Under the pieces are notes generated by a model. The model made no database searches. It worked only from the letters and a program-made list of their open reading frames with translations, and was not told the DNA's origin. A stretch of DNA of 8,306 nt from Gemmatimonadaceae bacterium (GTDB taxonomy: Bacteria; Gemmatimonadota; Gemmatimonadetes; Gemmatimonadales; Gemmatimonadaceae), in assembly GCA_025936015.1 (NCBI GenBank), contig JAICUE010000097.1, positions 1 through 8,306 of the forward strand, given 5' to 3'. Shown piece after piece: positions 1-6,577 of the stretch. How positions within the stretch are numbered: position 1 is the stretch's first letter; each line of letters starts with the position of its first letter. The translations under genes were made by a program, and so were the position numbers.

Positions 1-80
1 AACGGCGCGATGCCTAACGCCTCGATCGCCGCGAGCTTTTCCCGCCGGGCGCGCTGGACGAAGTTCAGGTCGTCGCTCAC
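1..80 (-). CDS. lysS: Lysyl-tRNA synthetase, N-terminal fragment (cut by window edge)
   Basis: Only the first 26 codons are present; the gene continues past the left edge. Translation from GTG at 80-78 gives MSDDLNFVQRARREKLAAIE followed by ALGIAP. This resembles the start of bacterial class II LysRS, where an RREKL..L...GI.P stretch precedes the OB-fold anticodon-binding domain. The enzyme charges tRNA-Lys in the cytoplasm. The GTG start overlaps the prfB stop in GTGA (80-77), implying translational coupling. prfB followed by lysS is a well-known bacterial gene order, which supports the call. The TTA GGC (Leu-Gly) codons at 17-12 are one copy of the dispersed GCCTAACG word. With so little sequence the identification rests on the N-terminal motif plus neighbourhood. 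Confidence 0.8.
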   Translation of the reverse strand, partial: MSDDLNFVQRARREKLAAIEALGIAP

Positions 81-1193
81 GAGGCGTCCGCGCCGTTCGA
101 TCCGCGTGTCAGCCACGCTTCGATGAACGGGTCGATCGCGCCGTCCATGACTTTCTGTACGTCGGGGATCTTCAATTCGGTCCGGTGGTCGTTGACCATC
201 GTGTAGGGCTGGAACACATAGCTCCGGATCTGGCTGCCGAAGCTGACGTCCGATTTTGCGGAGTCGATCTCCGCTTTCTTTTCGAGCTGCTTCTGCAACT
301 CGATGTTGTACAGCCGATTCTTGAGCATCTTCATCGCGGTCGCCTTGTTCTTGTGCTGCGAGCGCTCCGACTGCGACGCGGCGACGACGCCGGTGGGGAT
401 ATGCGTGATGCGCACCGCGGAACTGGTCTTGTTGACGTGCTGGCCCCCCGCGCCGGACGCGCGGTAGACGTCGATGCGCAGGTCCTCATCCCGGATCTCG
501 ATGTTGATCGTGTCGTCGACTACGGGATAGACGAATACCGACGCGAAGCTCGTGTGCCGGCGCGCCTGCGAGTCGAATGGCGAGATGCGCACGAGACGGT
601 GCACCCCCGACTCCGCCTTGAGGAACCCGAACGCGTACATCCCGTGGATCTCGAGCACCGCACCCTTGATCCCTGCTTCCTCGCCCTCACTGACGTCGAG
701 CACTTCGAGGCCGTAGCCTTTCCGCTGCGCCCACCGCTCGTACATGCGCATCAGCATCTGCGCCCAATCCTGCGCTTCGGTACCACCCGCTCCCGCGCTG
801 ATCTCGATCTGCGCGTCGCGGAAATCATCGGGCTCCTGGAGCAGCGTGCGCAGGCGGAAGGTCTCGAGCTGTTCCTCGATCGTCTCGATGTCATTATCGA
901 GCTCGGCCGACATCTCGTCGTCGGCCTCCATCTCGAGCAGCTCGTCGAGTTCGGCCGATGTCTTGATCTTGCCGCCGAGCGCGTCGTAGGGTTCGACCCA
1001 GTTGCGAAGCGTCTTCACCTCCTGGACCACCGACTGCGCGCGTTGCTGATCGTTCCAGAAATCGGCGTCGCCCATCTTCGATTCGAGACGGGTCAGCTCC
1101 GCGCGCTTGGAATCGACGTCAAAGATACCTCCCCAGCTCGGCGAGACGCCCGCTGTATTGTCGGAGACGCTTCCCGCGCTCGCTTTCCGCCAT
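77..1193 (-). CDS. prfB: Peptide chain release factor 2, expressed by programmed +1 frameshift
   Basis: RF2 recognises UGA and UAA stop codons in the ribosomal A site and triggers peptidyl-tRNA hydrolysis. Translation starts at ATG 1193-1191, preceded by AGGAGA (1207-1202) with an 8-nt spacer. It reads 24 codons ending ELGRYL, meets TGA at 1121-1119, shifts +1 at CTT TGA C, and continues DVDSKRAEL into the long frame. The full product is about 371 residues (E. coli RF2 is 365). The stop-codon-reading tripeptide SPF lies at about residues 204-206 and the catalytic GGQ (in SGAGGQHVNK) at about 249-251, within one residue of the E. coli positions. The N-terminal helical domain has the acidic, coiled-coil-like character expected. 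If translation is started at ATG 1075 instead, the first 39 residues are lost. The gene ends in TGA and overlaps the lysS start. Confidence 0.95.
1118..1134 (-). promoter_or_regulatory. prfB programmed +1 frameshift site (autoregulatory recoding signal)
   Basis: On the coding strand the site reads GGGGAGG TAT CTT TGA C. The in-frame codon 25 is TGA (1121-1119). Slippage of the Leu tRNA from CTT to TTT places GAC (1120-1118) in the A site and enters the main RF2 frame. The purine-rich GGGGAGG acts as an internal Shine-Dalgarno element. Its distance to CTT (one codon, TAT) and the slippery core match the well-studied E. coli prfB signal. Known mechanism: when RF2 is scarce, termination at the UGA is slow and frameshifting rises, so the protein controls its own synthesis. 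Everything needed is visible in the sequence. Confidence 0.93.
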
Positions 1194-1201
1194 GCCCTTG
1201 T

Positions 1202-1207
1202 TCTCCT
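1202..1207 (-). promoter_or_regulatory. Ribosome binding site deciding the prfB leader start
   Basis: AGGAGA on the minus strand lies 8 nt before ATG 1193-1191. It supports that ATG, which opens the 24-codon leader, as the true prfB start. The downstream ATG at 1075 has no comparable element. Confidence 0.75.
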
Positions 1208-1213
1208 AAGCAG

Positions 1214-1243
1214 CGGGCCGCCCCGACATTACAGGGCGGCCCG
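1214..1243 (-). other. GC-rich perfect hairpin in the prfB leader
   Basis: CGGGCCGCCC and GGGCGGCCCG form a perfect 10-bp inverted repeat around a 10-nt loop (1224-1233). It ends about 7 nt upstream of the prfB Shine-Dalgarno. No T-run follows it on the minus strand (next bases are CTGCTTAGGAG), so it is not a standard intrinsic terminator. It could be a transcript 3'-end barrier for the upstream zinc-ribbon gene, or a structure in the 5' untranslated region that stabilises the prfB mRNA or tunes its translation. Confidence 0.6.
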
Positions 1244-1260
1244 AGATAACCGTTGTCTCG
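1242..1260. repeat. 19-bp near-perfect palindrome upstream of prfB
   Basis: CGAGATAAC-C-GTTGTCTCG is an inverted repeat with one mismatched pair. It directly abuts the GC-rich hairpin and lies about 9 nt downstream of a candidate -10 box (TATATT, 1274-1269), near where transcription would begin. The placement would suit an operator or a leader stem. No regulator is identified. Confidence 0.4.
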
Positions 1261-1268
1261 CCAAGAGA

Positions 1269-1297
1269 AATATACCGGGATGAGCTCTGACGCTCTA
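1269..1297 (-). promoter_or_regulatory. Possible prfB-lysS promoter (weak -35)
   Basis: TATATT (1274-1269, five of six matches to the -10 consensus) has TAGAGC (1297-1292, three of six) 17 bp upstream. A start near 1262 would give a leader of about 70 nt containing both inverted repeats. The -35 is poor, so prfB may instead be, or also be, transcribed from the promoter at 3469. Confidence 0.3.
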
Positions 1298-1317
1298 CCC
1301 TCGGAGATCACGAGGGT
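1297..1317 (-). other. Small stem-loop over the zinc-ribbon gene stop codon
   Basis: ACCCTCG and CGAGGGT form a 7-bp perfect inverted repeat with a 7-nt loop that includes the TGA stop at 1310-1308. No T-run follows, so it is at best a partial terminator or an mRNA 3'-end stem. Confidence 0.3.
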
Positions 1318-2420
1318 GGAAAGATTTTCTTCCCGCCCGCGAGGACGTCGTTCAACGCATCCTGAAAGTGGGTCGTCCCGTCCGCGAATTCACGGCCGAC
1401 CTGCTCGACGTATTCCTCGTAGCTCTTCTTGATTTCTTCCTTGAAGAGCTGCGCAAGCGTGTTGTTGCGAACGCCCTCGTCACGCTTCTGTGGATGATAG
1501 GCGACGATGTCCGAGACCAGGGCGCGGGCGAGCCGCTTGGCCTTCGCGTTCGGATCGTTCGCCAGGAACGGATTGATCGGCGCGCGAGCCGGCGGCGCCC
1601 CCGGCGCCCCCGACGCACCGGGTGCGGCTCCGGGCGCCGCCGGCCGCGGGACCGGAGCGCCGATCGGGGCGCCCGGGCGCGGCGCGGCGATTGGCGTTGG
1701 CGACGCACCCACGATTGGCGGACGCGGCGCCGCGGCAGCCGGTGGCATCGCGGGCCGGGGCGAAGAGGAGACGCCGCCCGCAGGTGGTCCGAACGCCGGC
1801 GGCCGCGCCGTCGGCGCCGCGGGCTGACCCATCGGCGGCGTTGCCGGACGCACCATCGGGCGCATTGGCTGCGGCGGTGGCGGCGCCGGCACCGACGCTG
1901 TCGGCGGCGCCCCTGGCGGCGGCGGGATCGGCGGTAACCCCGGCAGCGTCTGCGGGCGCGGCGCGCCCGGCGGCCGCAACCCCGAAGGCGTTAGGCGGGG
2001 CGGGTTCGCGGCCGCTGGTGCCGGTCGCGGCGGCTGTCCCGCAGGCGCGGAAGCTTGTGGCGACGCCGCGGTTGGCGCCGGCGGCACCGGCGGACGCTGA
2101 GGCGCCGCTGGTGCAAATCCCGGCGCGGTGCGCGACAAGGGCTCCGGCGCCGGCGCGTTGCGGGCGGTCGCGGCGCCGGCCGGCATCGCGCTGCCTAACG
2201 GCTGGCCGCCGGTCGCAGGCACCCGTTGCGGCGCGAACCCAGAAGCATTGGCGCCGCCGACCGTCGGCCGCGTGCCGGCGCGCGCGTCCTGCGTCTCGGC
2301 GTCCAGCGAGACACTGATCACCCCGCCGCACACCGAGCACCGGGCGCGGACACCCGCAGCCGGGATCTTCGCCGGGTCGACACGGAATACCGACCGACAC
2401 TCAGGACACGCGATGTTCAT
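1308..2420 (-). CDS. Zinc-ribbon protein with long Pro/Ala-rich linker and conserved C-terminal helical domain
   Basis: 370 residues with no predicted signal peptide or membrane segment, so probably cytoplasmic. Residues 1-36 form an MJ0042-type zinc ribbon with C5-P-E-C8 and C28-S-V-C31. Residues about 45-280 are a low-complexity Pro/Ala/Gly linker with PPPP-type runs, likely disordered. Residues about 283-370 are charged and probably helical, including RLARALVSDI, YHPQKRDEG and EEIKKSYEEYV. I recall similar RLAR.LVSDI-type C-terminal segments in regulatory proteins of myxobacteria and related phyla, but no defined function. The ATG has a strong upstream GGAGGAG, encoded in the last codons of the GGDEF gene, and overlaps its TGA in ATGA, so the two are coupled. 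The architecture suggests a scaffold or regulator, perhaps acting with its cyclic-dinucleotide neighbour; that is inference. It contains two GCCTAACG copies (1989-1996, 2193-2200). Confidence 0.85.
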   Translation of the reverse strand: MNIACPECRSVFRVDPAKIPAAGVRARCSVCGGVISVSLDAETQDARAGTRPTVGGANASGFAPQRVPATGGQPLGSAMPAGAATARNAPAPEPLSRTAPGFAPAAPQRPPVPPAPTAASPQASAPAGQPPRPAPAAANPPRLTPSGLRPPGAPRPQTLPGLPPIPPPPGAPPTASVPAPPPPQPMRPMVRPATPPMGQPAAPTARPPAFGPPAGGVSSSPRPAMPPAAAAPRPPIVGASPTPIAAPRPGAPIGAPVPRPAAPGAAPGASGAPGAPPARAPINPFLANDPNAKAKRLARALVSDIVAYHPQKRDEGVRNNTLAQLFKEEIKKSYEEYVEQVGREFADGTTHFQDALNDVLAGGKKIFPPS

Positions 2421-3316
2421 TGCTCCTCCACGGCGCCGGCGACGTTCCGTCGCGCACCGCCGCTGTCGTCATCAGGCGCGTCGTGCCGCCGGTCGATCGT
2501 GTATACCGACCCGGGCAGCGTCTTCGCGTAGCTCTTCATTTCAGTCGCCAGCTCACTCACCTGGGCCGCGTGGGTAAAGTGCCGCCGCTCATTCGTGACA
2601 ACGCCGATGGAAACTGTCATCAGCGGGACGCGGTGCAGCTGACCGCGCCTGTCCTTGCCGAAGTAATACCCTGCCCGACGGTCCTGTTCGGAGTACTGGA
2701 AAGGCGCCAGCGCATCGAACACTTCGATGATCTCGCTGCACACCTCGGCGATCAACGCCAGCGGCACCACGAAGATGAAATCGTCACCCCCGATGTGACC
2801 GACGAAGCCGCGCTCCCCTGCAATCCCCTTGACGACGTCGTGCAGGATCTTCGCCAGGATCCGGATGACGCGGTCGCCGTCGTAATAGCTGTATCGATCG
2901 TTGAACTCCTTGAAGTGATCGAGGTCCGCGTAACACACGGCGAACTTCTCACCGCGCGCCATCCGGCGGCCAATCTCCGCCTCGATCTCCATCGTCCCTG
3001 GAAGGCGGGTAGATGGATGAACGCGCACGTCACGGTCCGAGCGGCGCAGCAGCACAGCCAGGCGCTGGTCCACCTCGGCCGGACTGTTGTCCTCGCGAAG
3101 CACCTCGTCAGCGTCCGCATCGAACGCCCGGCCAAGCGATTCGTCGCTTTCGATCCAGAGGACGGCCGGCACGACGCTCGTATACGAGTCGGCCTTCAGG
3201 CGGCGGCACGCGTGGTCGCAGCTGTCGATGGCATGGCGCGCGTCGAACACGACGAGCCGTGGGCGCCCGCGAAGCGCGAGCGCCATCAGCGCATCCTCGT
3301 CGGCGACCCGCACCAC
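2417..3316 (-). CDS. Degenerate receiver-GGDEF protein (putative diguanylate cyclase)
   Basis: From GTG 3316 the product is 299 residues. Residues about 1-95 look like a CheY-type receiver fold missing its first strand: LVVFDAR carries a possible phospho-acceptor D25, but the conserved lysine region reads VLREDN, so it may be a pseudo-receiver. Residues about 105-275 form a GGDEF domain: ADLDHFKEFND (metal- and nucleotide-binding region), YYDGDRVIR, then GGDDF at 176-180 and MTVSIGVV. GGDDF is an accepted active variant, so c-di-GMP synthesis is plausible. The usual inhibitory RxxD site is absent (GERG at that place), and the Arg two residues before GGDEF is His. The open frame continues upstream to a stop at 3415-3413 and encodes the missing receiver strand (AVLFSPADD), so the true start is probably upstream, perhaps CTG 3406. 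The TGA stop overlaps the zinc-ribbon ATG. Confidence 0.85.
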   Translation of the reverse strand: MVRVADEDALMALALRGRPRLVVFDARHAIDSCDHACRRLKADSYTSVVPAVLWIESDESLGRAFDADADEVLREDNSPAEVDQRLAVLLRRSDRDVRVHPSTRLPGTMEIEAEIGRRMARGEKFAVCYADLDHFKEFNDRYSYYDGDRVIRILAKILHDVVKGIAGERGFVGHIGGDDFIFVVPLALIAEVCSEIIEVFDALAPFQYSEQDRRAGYYFGKDRRGQLHRVPLMTVSIGVVTNERRHFTHAAQVSELATEMKSYAKTLPGSVYTIDRRHDAPDDDSGGARRNVAGAVEEQ

Positions 3317-3440
3317 GGAGAGTGACTGCCGTTCCAGCCACGAATCGAGCGTGGCCGGAGTCGGATCGTCGGCGGGGGAAAAAAGGACGGCGGTCGGCGT
3401 GGCCAGGCGGGTTTACGGCTGACGGAAGGTCGGGTCCGGC

Positions 3441-3469
3441 AAGATACGATTCGCGCAAACCGAAGTCAA
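3441..3469 (-). promoter_or_regulatory. Sigma70-like promoter for the GGDEF/zinc-ribbon unit
   Basis: TTGACT (3469-3464, five of six) and TATCTT (3446-3441, four of six) are separated by exactly 17 bp. The site lies in the 97-nt gap between the antiporter stop and the GGDEF frame, pointing toward the GGDEF gene. A start would fall near 3434, inside the gap. This caps how far upstream the GGDEF start codon can lie and leaves no ATG, GTG or TTG in frame before 3316. Confidence 0.6.
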
Positions 3470-3516
3470 ACGCGCATCGCGTCGTGACTTGCGGCGTTCC
3501 AGATCGCCACACCCGA

Positions 3517-4569
3517 TCAGAAAAACCAGAACGCGACCGCGATCATCGCATAAGCGATCAGAAGGAATGCGCCCTCGAGCCAGTTTGACTCGGCGTCGCG
3601 AATCACCGCTGATGCGACGACGACCGCCAGCGCCAGGCTCGCGAGCTCCAACGTATGGAATGCGAGATCCATCGGCTGGCCGAACATGGCGCCGGCGAAG
3701 ACGAGCAGCGGTGCAATCAATAGCGCGACCTGGATGCTCGACCCGAGTGCAATGCTCACTGTCAGGTCCATCCGGTTCTTCATCGCCATGAGTACCGCGG
3801 AACTGTGCTCCGCGGCGTTCCCGATGATGGGCACCAGTATCAGGCCGACGAACGTCTGCGACAGCCCGATCTCCTTGACCGCTTCCTGCGTGCTCCCGAC
3901 GAGCAGCTCGGACAGCCACCCGATTGCGACGGCGGTGCCGGCGAGCACGGCGATCGACCTGCCTAACGACCAGTGCGGCGTCTCGTCACCCATCGCGACG
4001 TCGCCTCCTTCGCCGAACACCGCGCGGTGCGTGCCCATCGAGTAAACGAGCGAAAGCACATACCCGACGATCAGCAGCCCCGCTGTCCACTCCGACATCG
4101 GCACGAGTGCGCTGCGCGCCGGATCCGGATGCAACCAGTGGAAGACGGATGGTATCACCAATCCGGTCACCGCGATGGTGAGGAGAGACACGCTCATCCC
4201 GGCGTAGTGCGGATTGAATCTTTGCGCGCGATGCTTGATTCCCCCGACGAGCTGCGCGGCTCCCAGGACGAGCAACAGATTTCCGAGTATCGATCCAGTG
4301 ATCGATGCCTTCACCAGATCAACCAGCCCCGCGCGCAGGGCGAGGCCGGCGATGATCAATTCAGCGAGATTGCCAAGTGTCGCGTTGAGCAACCCGCCGA
4401 TCGCGGGACCGGTGTGTCCGGCGAGCTCCTCGGTCGCCGATCCGAGAAGACCGGATAGCGGAATTATTGCGAGGGCCGAAAGCGAGAATACGACGAGCGG
4501 TGACGCATGCATCGCCTCGGCGATCACGGCCACCGGCGCCAGGACGAGAAACCAGTAGAGAATCTTCAT
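3517..4569 (-). CDS. cax: Ca2+/H+ antiporter, CAX family
   Basis: 350 residues, the usual size for a bacterial CAX exchanger, with about ten or eleven hydrophobic segments in the inner membrane. It exports Ca2+ (or a similar cation) in exchange for protons. The two signature alpha-repeat motifs are clear: GNLAELI at 66-72 and GNAAEHSSAV at 250-259, whose Glu residues bind the cation in the family. A hydrophilic acidic loop (GEGGDVAMGDE, about 186-196) separates the halves, as is typical. The start is ATG 4569-4567 (MKILYWFLVL). Reading farther upstream in frame gives Arg-rich sequence overlapping the previous gene, so it is rejected. The start overlaps the preceding TGA as ATGA. It ends FWFF-TGA; the gap before the next promoter has only weak stems, so no clear terminator. 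It contains a GCCTAACG copy (3961-3968) as TTA GGC. Confidence 0.93.
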   Translation of the reverse strand: MKILYWFLVLAPVAVIAEAMHASPLVVFSLSALAIIPLSGLLGSATEELAGHTGPAIGGLLNATLGNLAELIIAGLALRAGLVDLVKASITGSILGNLLLVLGAAQLVGGIKHRAQRFNPHYAGMSVSLLTIAVTGLVIPSVFHWLHPDPARSALVPMSEWTAGLLIVGYVLSLVYSMGTHRAVFGEGGDVAMGDETPHWSLGRSIAVLAGTAVAIGWLSELLVGSTQEAVKEIGLSQTFVGLILVPIIGNAAEHSSAVLMAMKNRMDLTVSIALGSSIQVALLIAPLLVFAGAMFGQPMDLAFHTLELASLALAVVVASAVIRDAESNWLEGAFLLIAYAMIAVAFWFF

Positions 4570-5579
4570 CGCCGCCGGTTGGAACCCGGCGAGTGCCTGA
4601 CGATACGATGGATGGTTTCGAACGGGAGCGTCGCGCCGATCGCCAGTGTCGAACCGTCGTCGTCCCCGGACTCGCCGAGTTGCAGTCGCAGCGAGATGTA
4701 GGCGTCGACGGTGCTCAGGACATGGTTCGCGATCACCGCGCCAATGTCCTGCGCGGCGCGGCGGAAGCCGTCGTTGCTCGCTCGTACATCGCGGCGATAG
4801 ACGTCCTGATGCAGCGGCGCGTTGCGCCACGACCATTGGAATTCTGGAGTGACGGCATTGTCGCGGTAGAATTGCAGCGCTGCTTCGTATGGCGCCGAGC
4901 CGATCGGCGGGGGCGCATTCGGATCCGACCAGTACGTCGTGCGCGCAATGCTCCACATCTTTCCATTGAACGTCGTCGTGTCCACCTCCGGCGCGAAACC
5001 CCCGGTCGGGTCCGAGTCATAGACGCCGCTCGCGATCCAGTGCTCCATGCGCTCGTAGTATTCGAAGTTTCCCTGAGGCTTGGGGCCGGGAAATCCTGCG
5101 CGCGACACTCGGAGCGCCATGTCCCGATAGGCGTTCCGCGCGTCGGTGCCCGCCCGGCGATCGGTGAGATAACGGATCCAGAGGAAACCTTCGACAGCCA
5201 TGTACCCGACGAACCGGTCCTGCCCGAGCCGCGCCTGTCCCGCTCCGGGAAGCACAGCCGACGCGGCCGGCGCCCACCACTCACTGCGCGCCGAGGCTCC
5301 GGGTGCGGGCACCGGCGCGGTCGGTCGAAGCGCGACTCCGGGTGCGGAGCGCCGCAGTCGGGCGCTGTCGGCGACGTGTGCGCGCGAGATCCCCGCGCGT
5401 GAGGTGACCGGACCGCGGGCACCTGCCAGCTCGGCGGCCGATTCGACCGGCGAAACAGGCGCCTGCGCGCCAACGTTAGGCACCCCGACGGCGAGGAGCG
5501 CCGCGCACAACACTACGCTGAACGCGGCATCGCCGACGCGCGCACCCGTTCTGACCGCTCGCGGCAGTCGGTACGGCAT
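4566..5579 (-). CDS. Secreted DUF5683-like protein of unknown function
   Basis: 337 residues. Residues 1-39 form a signal peptide: basic MPYRLPRAVRTGARVG, a hydrophobic stretch around 19-33, and a probable cleavage after VGAQA. A Pro/Ala/Arg-rich linker follows to about residue 98. Residues about 102-138 hold two hydrophobic segments around AVLPGAGQARLGQ and VGYMAVEGFLWIRYL, the LPG.GQ.....G pattern of DUF5683-type proteins often found beside outer-membrane barrels. The rest is rich in Tyr, Trp and Asp, and the end (ISLRLQLG...AIGATLPF) could be beta strands. It probably lies in the periplasm or envelope. The ATG shares one base with the preceding TGA (TGATG), and its own TGA overlaps the antiporter ATG. 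The DUF label is from the motif only; no biochemical role can be assigned. Confidence 0.75.
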   Translation of the reverse strand: MPYRLPRAVRTGARVGDAAFSVVLCAALLAVGVPNVGAQAPVSPVESAAELAGARGPVTSRAGISRAHVADSARLRRSAPGVALRPTAPVPAPGASARSEWWAPAASAVLPGAGQARLGQDRFVGYMAVEGFLWIRYLTDRRAGTDARNAYRDMALRVSRAGFPGPKPQGNFEYYERMEHWIASGVYDSDPTGGFAPEVDTTTFNGKMWSIARTTYWSDPNAPPPIGSAPYEAALQFYRDNAVTPEFQWSWRNAPLHQDVYRRDVRASNDGFRRAAQDIGAVIANHVLSTVDAYISLRLQLGESGDDDGSTLAIGATLPFETIHRIVRHSPGSNRRR

Positions 5580-6577
5580 CAGAACAAATACCGGAGCGAA
5601 ACGTATGTCGGCGGCTTGCCAGCGTCGGCGGATAGGCCGCGAACGATGCGCCCGATGTCGAGCACGAGGCTTCCGGTCGAGATGCCAAAGCCGAGCGATG
5701 GCCCATCCCCTTCTCCGTCGCCGCGATCGAACAGATACCCGGTCCTGAAGAAGGCCTGGTCCCGATAGCCGATTGACGCTCCGAACCGCGGTGAAGGCGA
5801 ATTGAAGCGCATGTCGCTCAGGACATCCCCTGACACGCGCAGCTTCACCTCCGGCGGCACTCCCCCGACGTTAGGCACGTTGACGCTGACCCCGGCTTGC
5901 ACGCGCGTCGGAAGTGGATCTGACTGGTCCTTGTCATTCACCTGCAGCCGCGGGCCGACGTTTCGAATCGCGACTCCAACTGTCGCGGGGAGGAGCCCGG
6001 CCAGCCGTGCCTGCACGCCGGCGTCGAGAGCGCTCGATGACGCCGATACGGTCGGTACGCCGGCGCAGCCACCGCTGCAGTCCAGCCGCAGCTGGACGAT
6101 CTTGTACGTCAACCCGGCGGCAAATCGCTTGGCGATCGGCGTCGCGTAGGTCGCCGCATAGACGAGGTTTTGCGGAATGAGGACTCCGACAGTGCCGACT
6201 GTATCGGTGATGTCTTCTCTCCCGTAGTACACGATGTTCGCCCCGATGGCGAGGACTCCGAGCAGCGCGGAAGGCACGACAAGGGTCACCGCGTCGCCGG
6301 TTGCGATGATTGTCTGCGAGTGATGAATCGCGATTTCGCGCCGCTGCCCGCGGGCAATGGCCGCGGGGTTCCACCAGACTGCTTCGCTCCCCGGCTCGTC
6401 GGCGACGACCGATTGGCCCTCCCCGACCGCACGTGCACCGATGGGCAGGAGCAGAAAAAGCGCCCCCTCGGTTGCTGGTTTTTGCGCCGCCGCGCGAGCG
6501 GGCGCTATCGCAACGATCATCGCAATCGCGGCGAGGAGGGCCGCGACCATCCCCCGACTAGATCGGCGACGCCTCAT
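5579..6577 (-). CDS. PorV/PorQ-like outer-membrane beta-barrel protein
   Basis: 332 residues. Residues 1-31 are a signal peptide: four Arg residues near the start, a hydrophobic core at 11-26, and cleavage after about ARAAA. The mature start (FLLLPIGARAVGEGQSVVADE...AVWWNPAAIA, about 41-75) matches the conserved N-terminal plug of the FadL-related PorV/PorQ family. Alternating hydrophobic strands fill the remainder, and it ends YVSLRYLF with a C-terminal Phe, the signal used for barrel insertion by BamA. In Bacteroidota, PorV works with type IX secretion; no such genes are visible here, so the role is open. A small Cys pair (DCSGGC, about 166-171) sits in a loop. The start could instead be ATG 6550 (residue 10), but the first ATG gives the better basic signal-peptide region. 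It overlaps the Trm112-like gene by 20 nt. Confidence 0.85.
   Translation of the reverse strand: MRRRRSSRGMVAALLAAIAMIVAIAPARAAAQKPATEGALFLLLPIGARAVGEGQSVVADEPGSEAVWWNPAAIARGQRREIAIHHSQTIIATGDAVTLVVPSALLGVLAIGANIVYYGREDITDTVGTVGVLIPQNLVYAATYATPIAKRFAAGLTYKIVQLRLDCSGGCAGVPTVSASSSALDAGVQARLAGLLPATVGVAIRNVGPRLQVNDKDQSDPLPTRVQAGVSVNVPNVGGVPPEVKLRVSGDVLSDMRFNSPSPRFGASIGYRDQAFFRTGYLFDRGDGEGDGPSLGFGISTGSLVLDIGRIVRGLSADAGKPPTYVSLRYLF

Larger units (their letters stand above)
12..5876. repeat. Dispersed octamer GCCTAACG, six copies
   Basis: Plus-strand copies lie at 12-19, 2193-2200 and 3961-3968. Minus-strand copies lie at 1989-1996, 5474-5481 and 5869-5876. Five of six are preceded by T (TGCCTAACG); the sixth has C. 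All are inside coding sequence, in lysS, the zinc-ribbon gene (two), cax, the DUF5683-like gene and the porin-like gene. They are read variously as TTA GGC, CTA ACG or CCT AAC, so protein sequence does not explain them. The two in the envelope genes share GTGCCTAACGT. Confidence 0.6.

Noticed and set aside
185..1249. Long open frame on the plus strand opposite prfB
   Set aside because: Antisense to a clear RF2 gene; composition is Arg/Leu/Asp-rich shadow translation typical of high-GC DNA, with no recognisable domain.
1093..1311. 72-codon minus-strand frame upstream of prfB
   Set aside because: It lies in the wrong frame for both the prfB leader and RF2; no motif, and the inverted repeats fall within it.
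1368..2317. Several plus- and minus-strand frames across the Pro/Ala-rich region
   Set aside because: The GC-rich low-complexity stretch opens all frames; only the frame with the zinc ribbon and conserved C-terminus makes sense.
2420..3325. Plus-strand 301-codon frame opposite the GGDEF gene
   Set aside because: Exact shadow of the GGDEF coding frame; no family resemblance.
4570..4956. N-terminal extension of the Ca2+/H+ antiporter up to 4956
   Set aside because: The added residues are Arg-rich, overlap the DUF5683-like gene in another frame and do not belong to CAX proteins; ATG 4569 gives the family length.
12..5876. Integron attC sites suggested by GTTAGGC/GCCTAAC core-like sequences
   Set aside because: Copies are single, inside genes, without paired core sites, imperfect palindromes or cassettes, and no integrase gene is visible.
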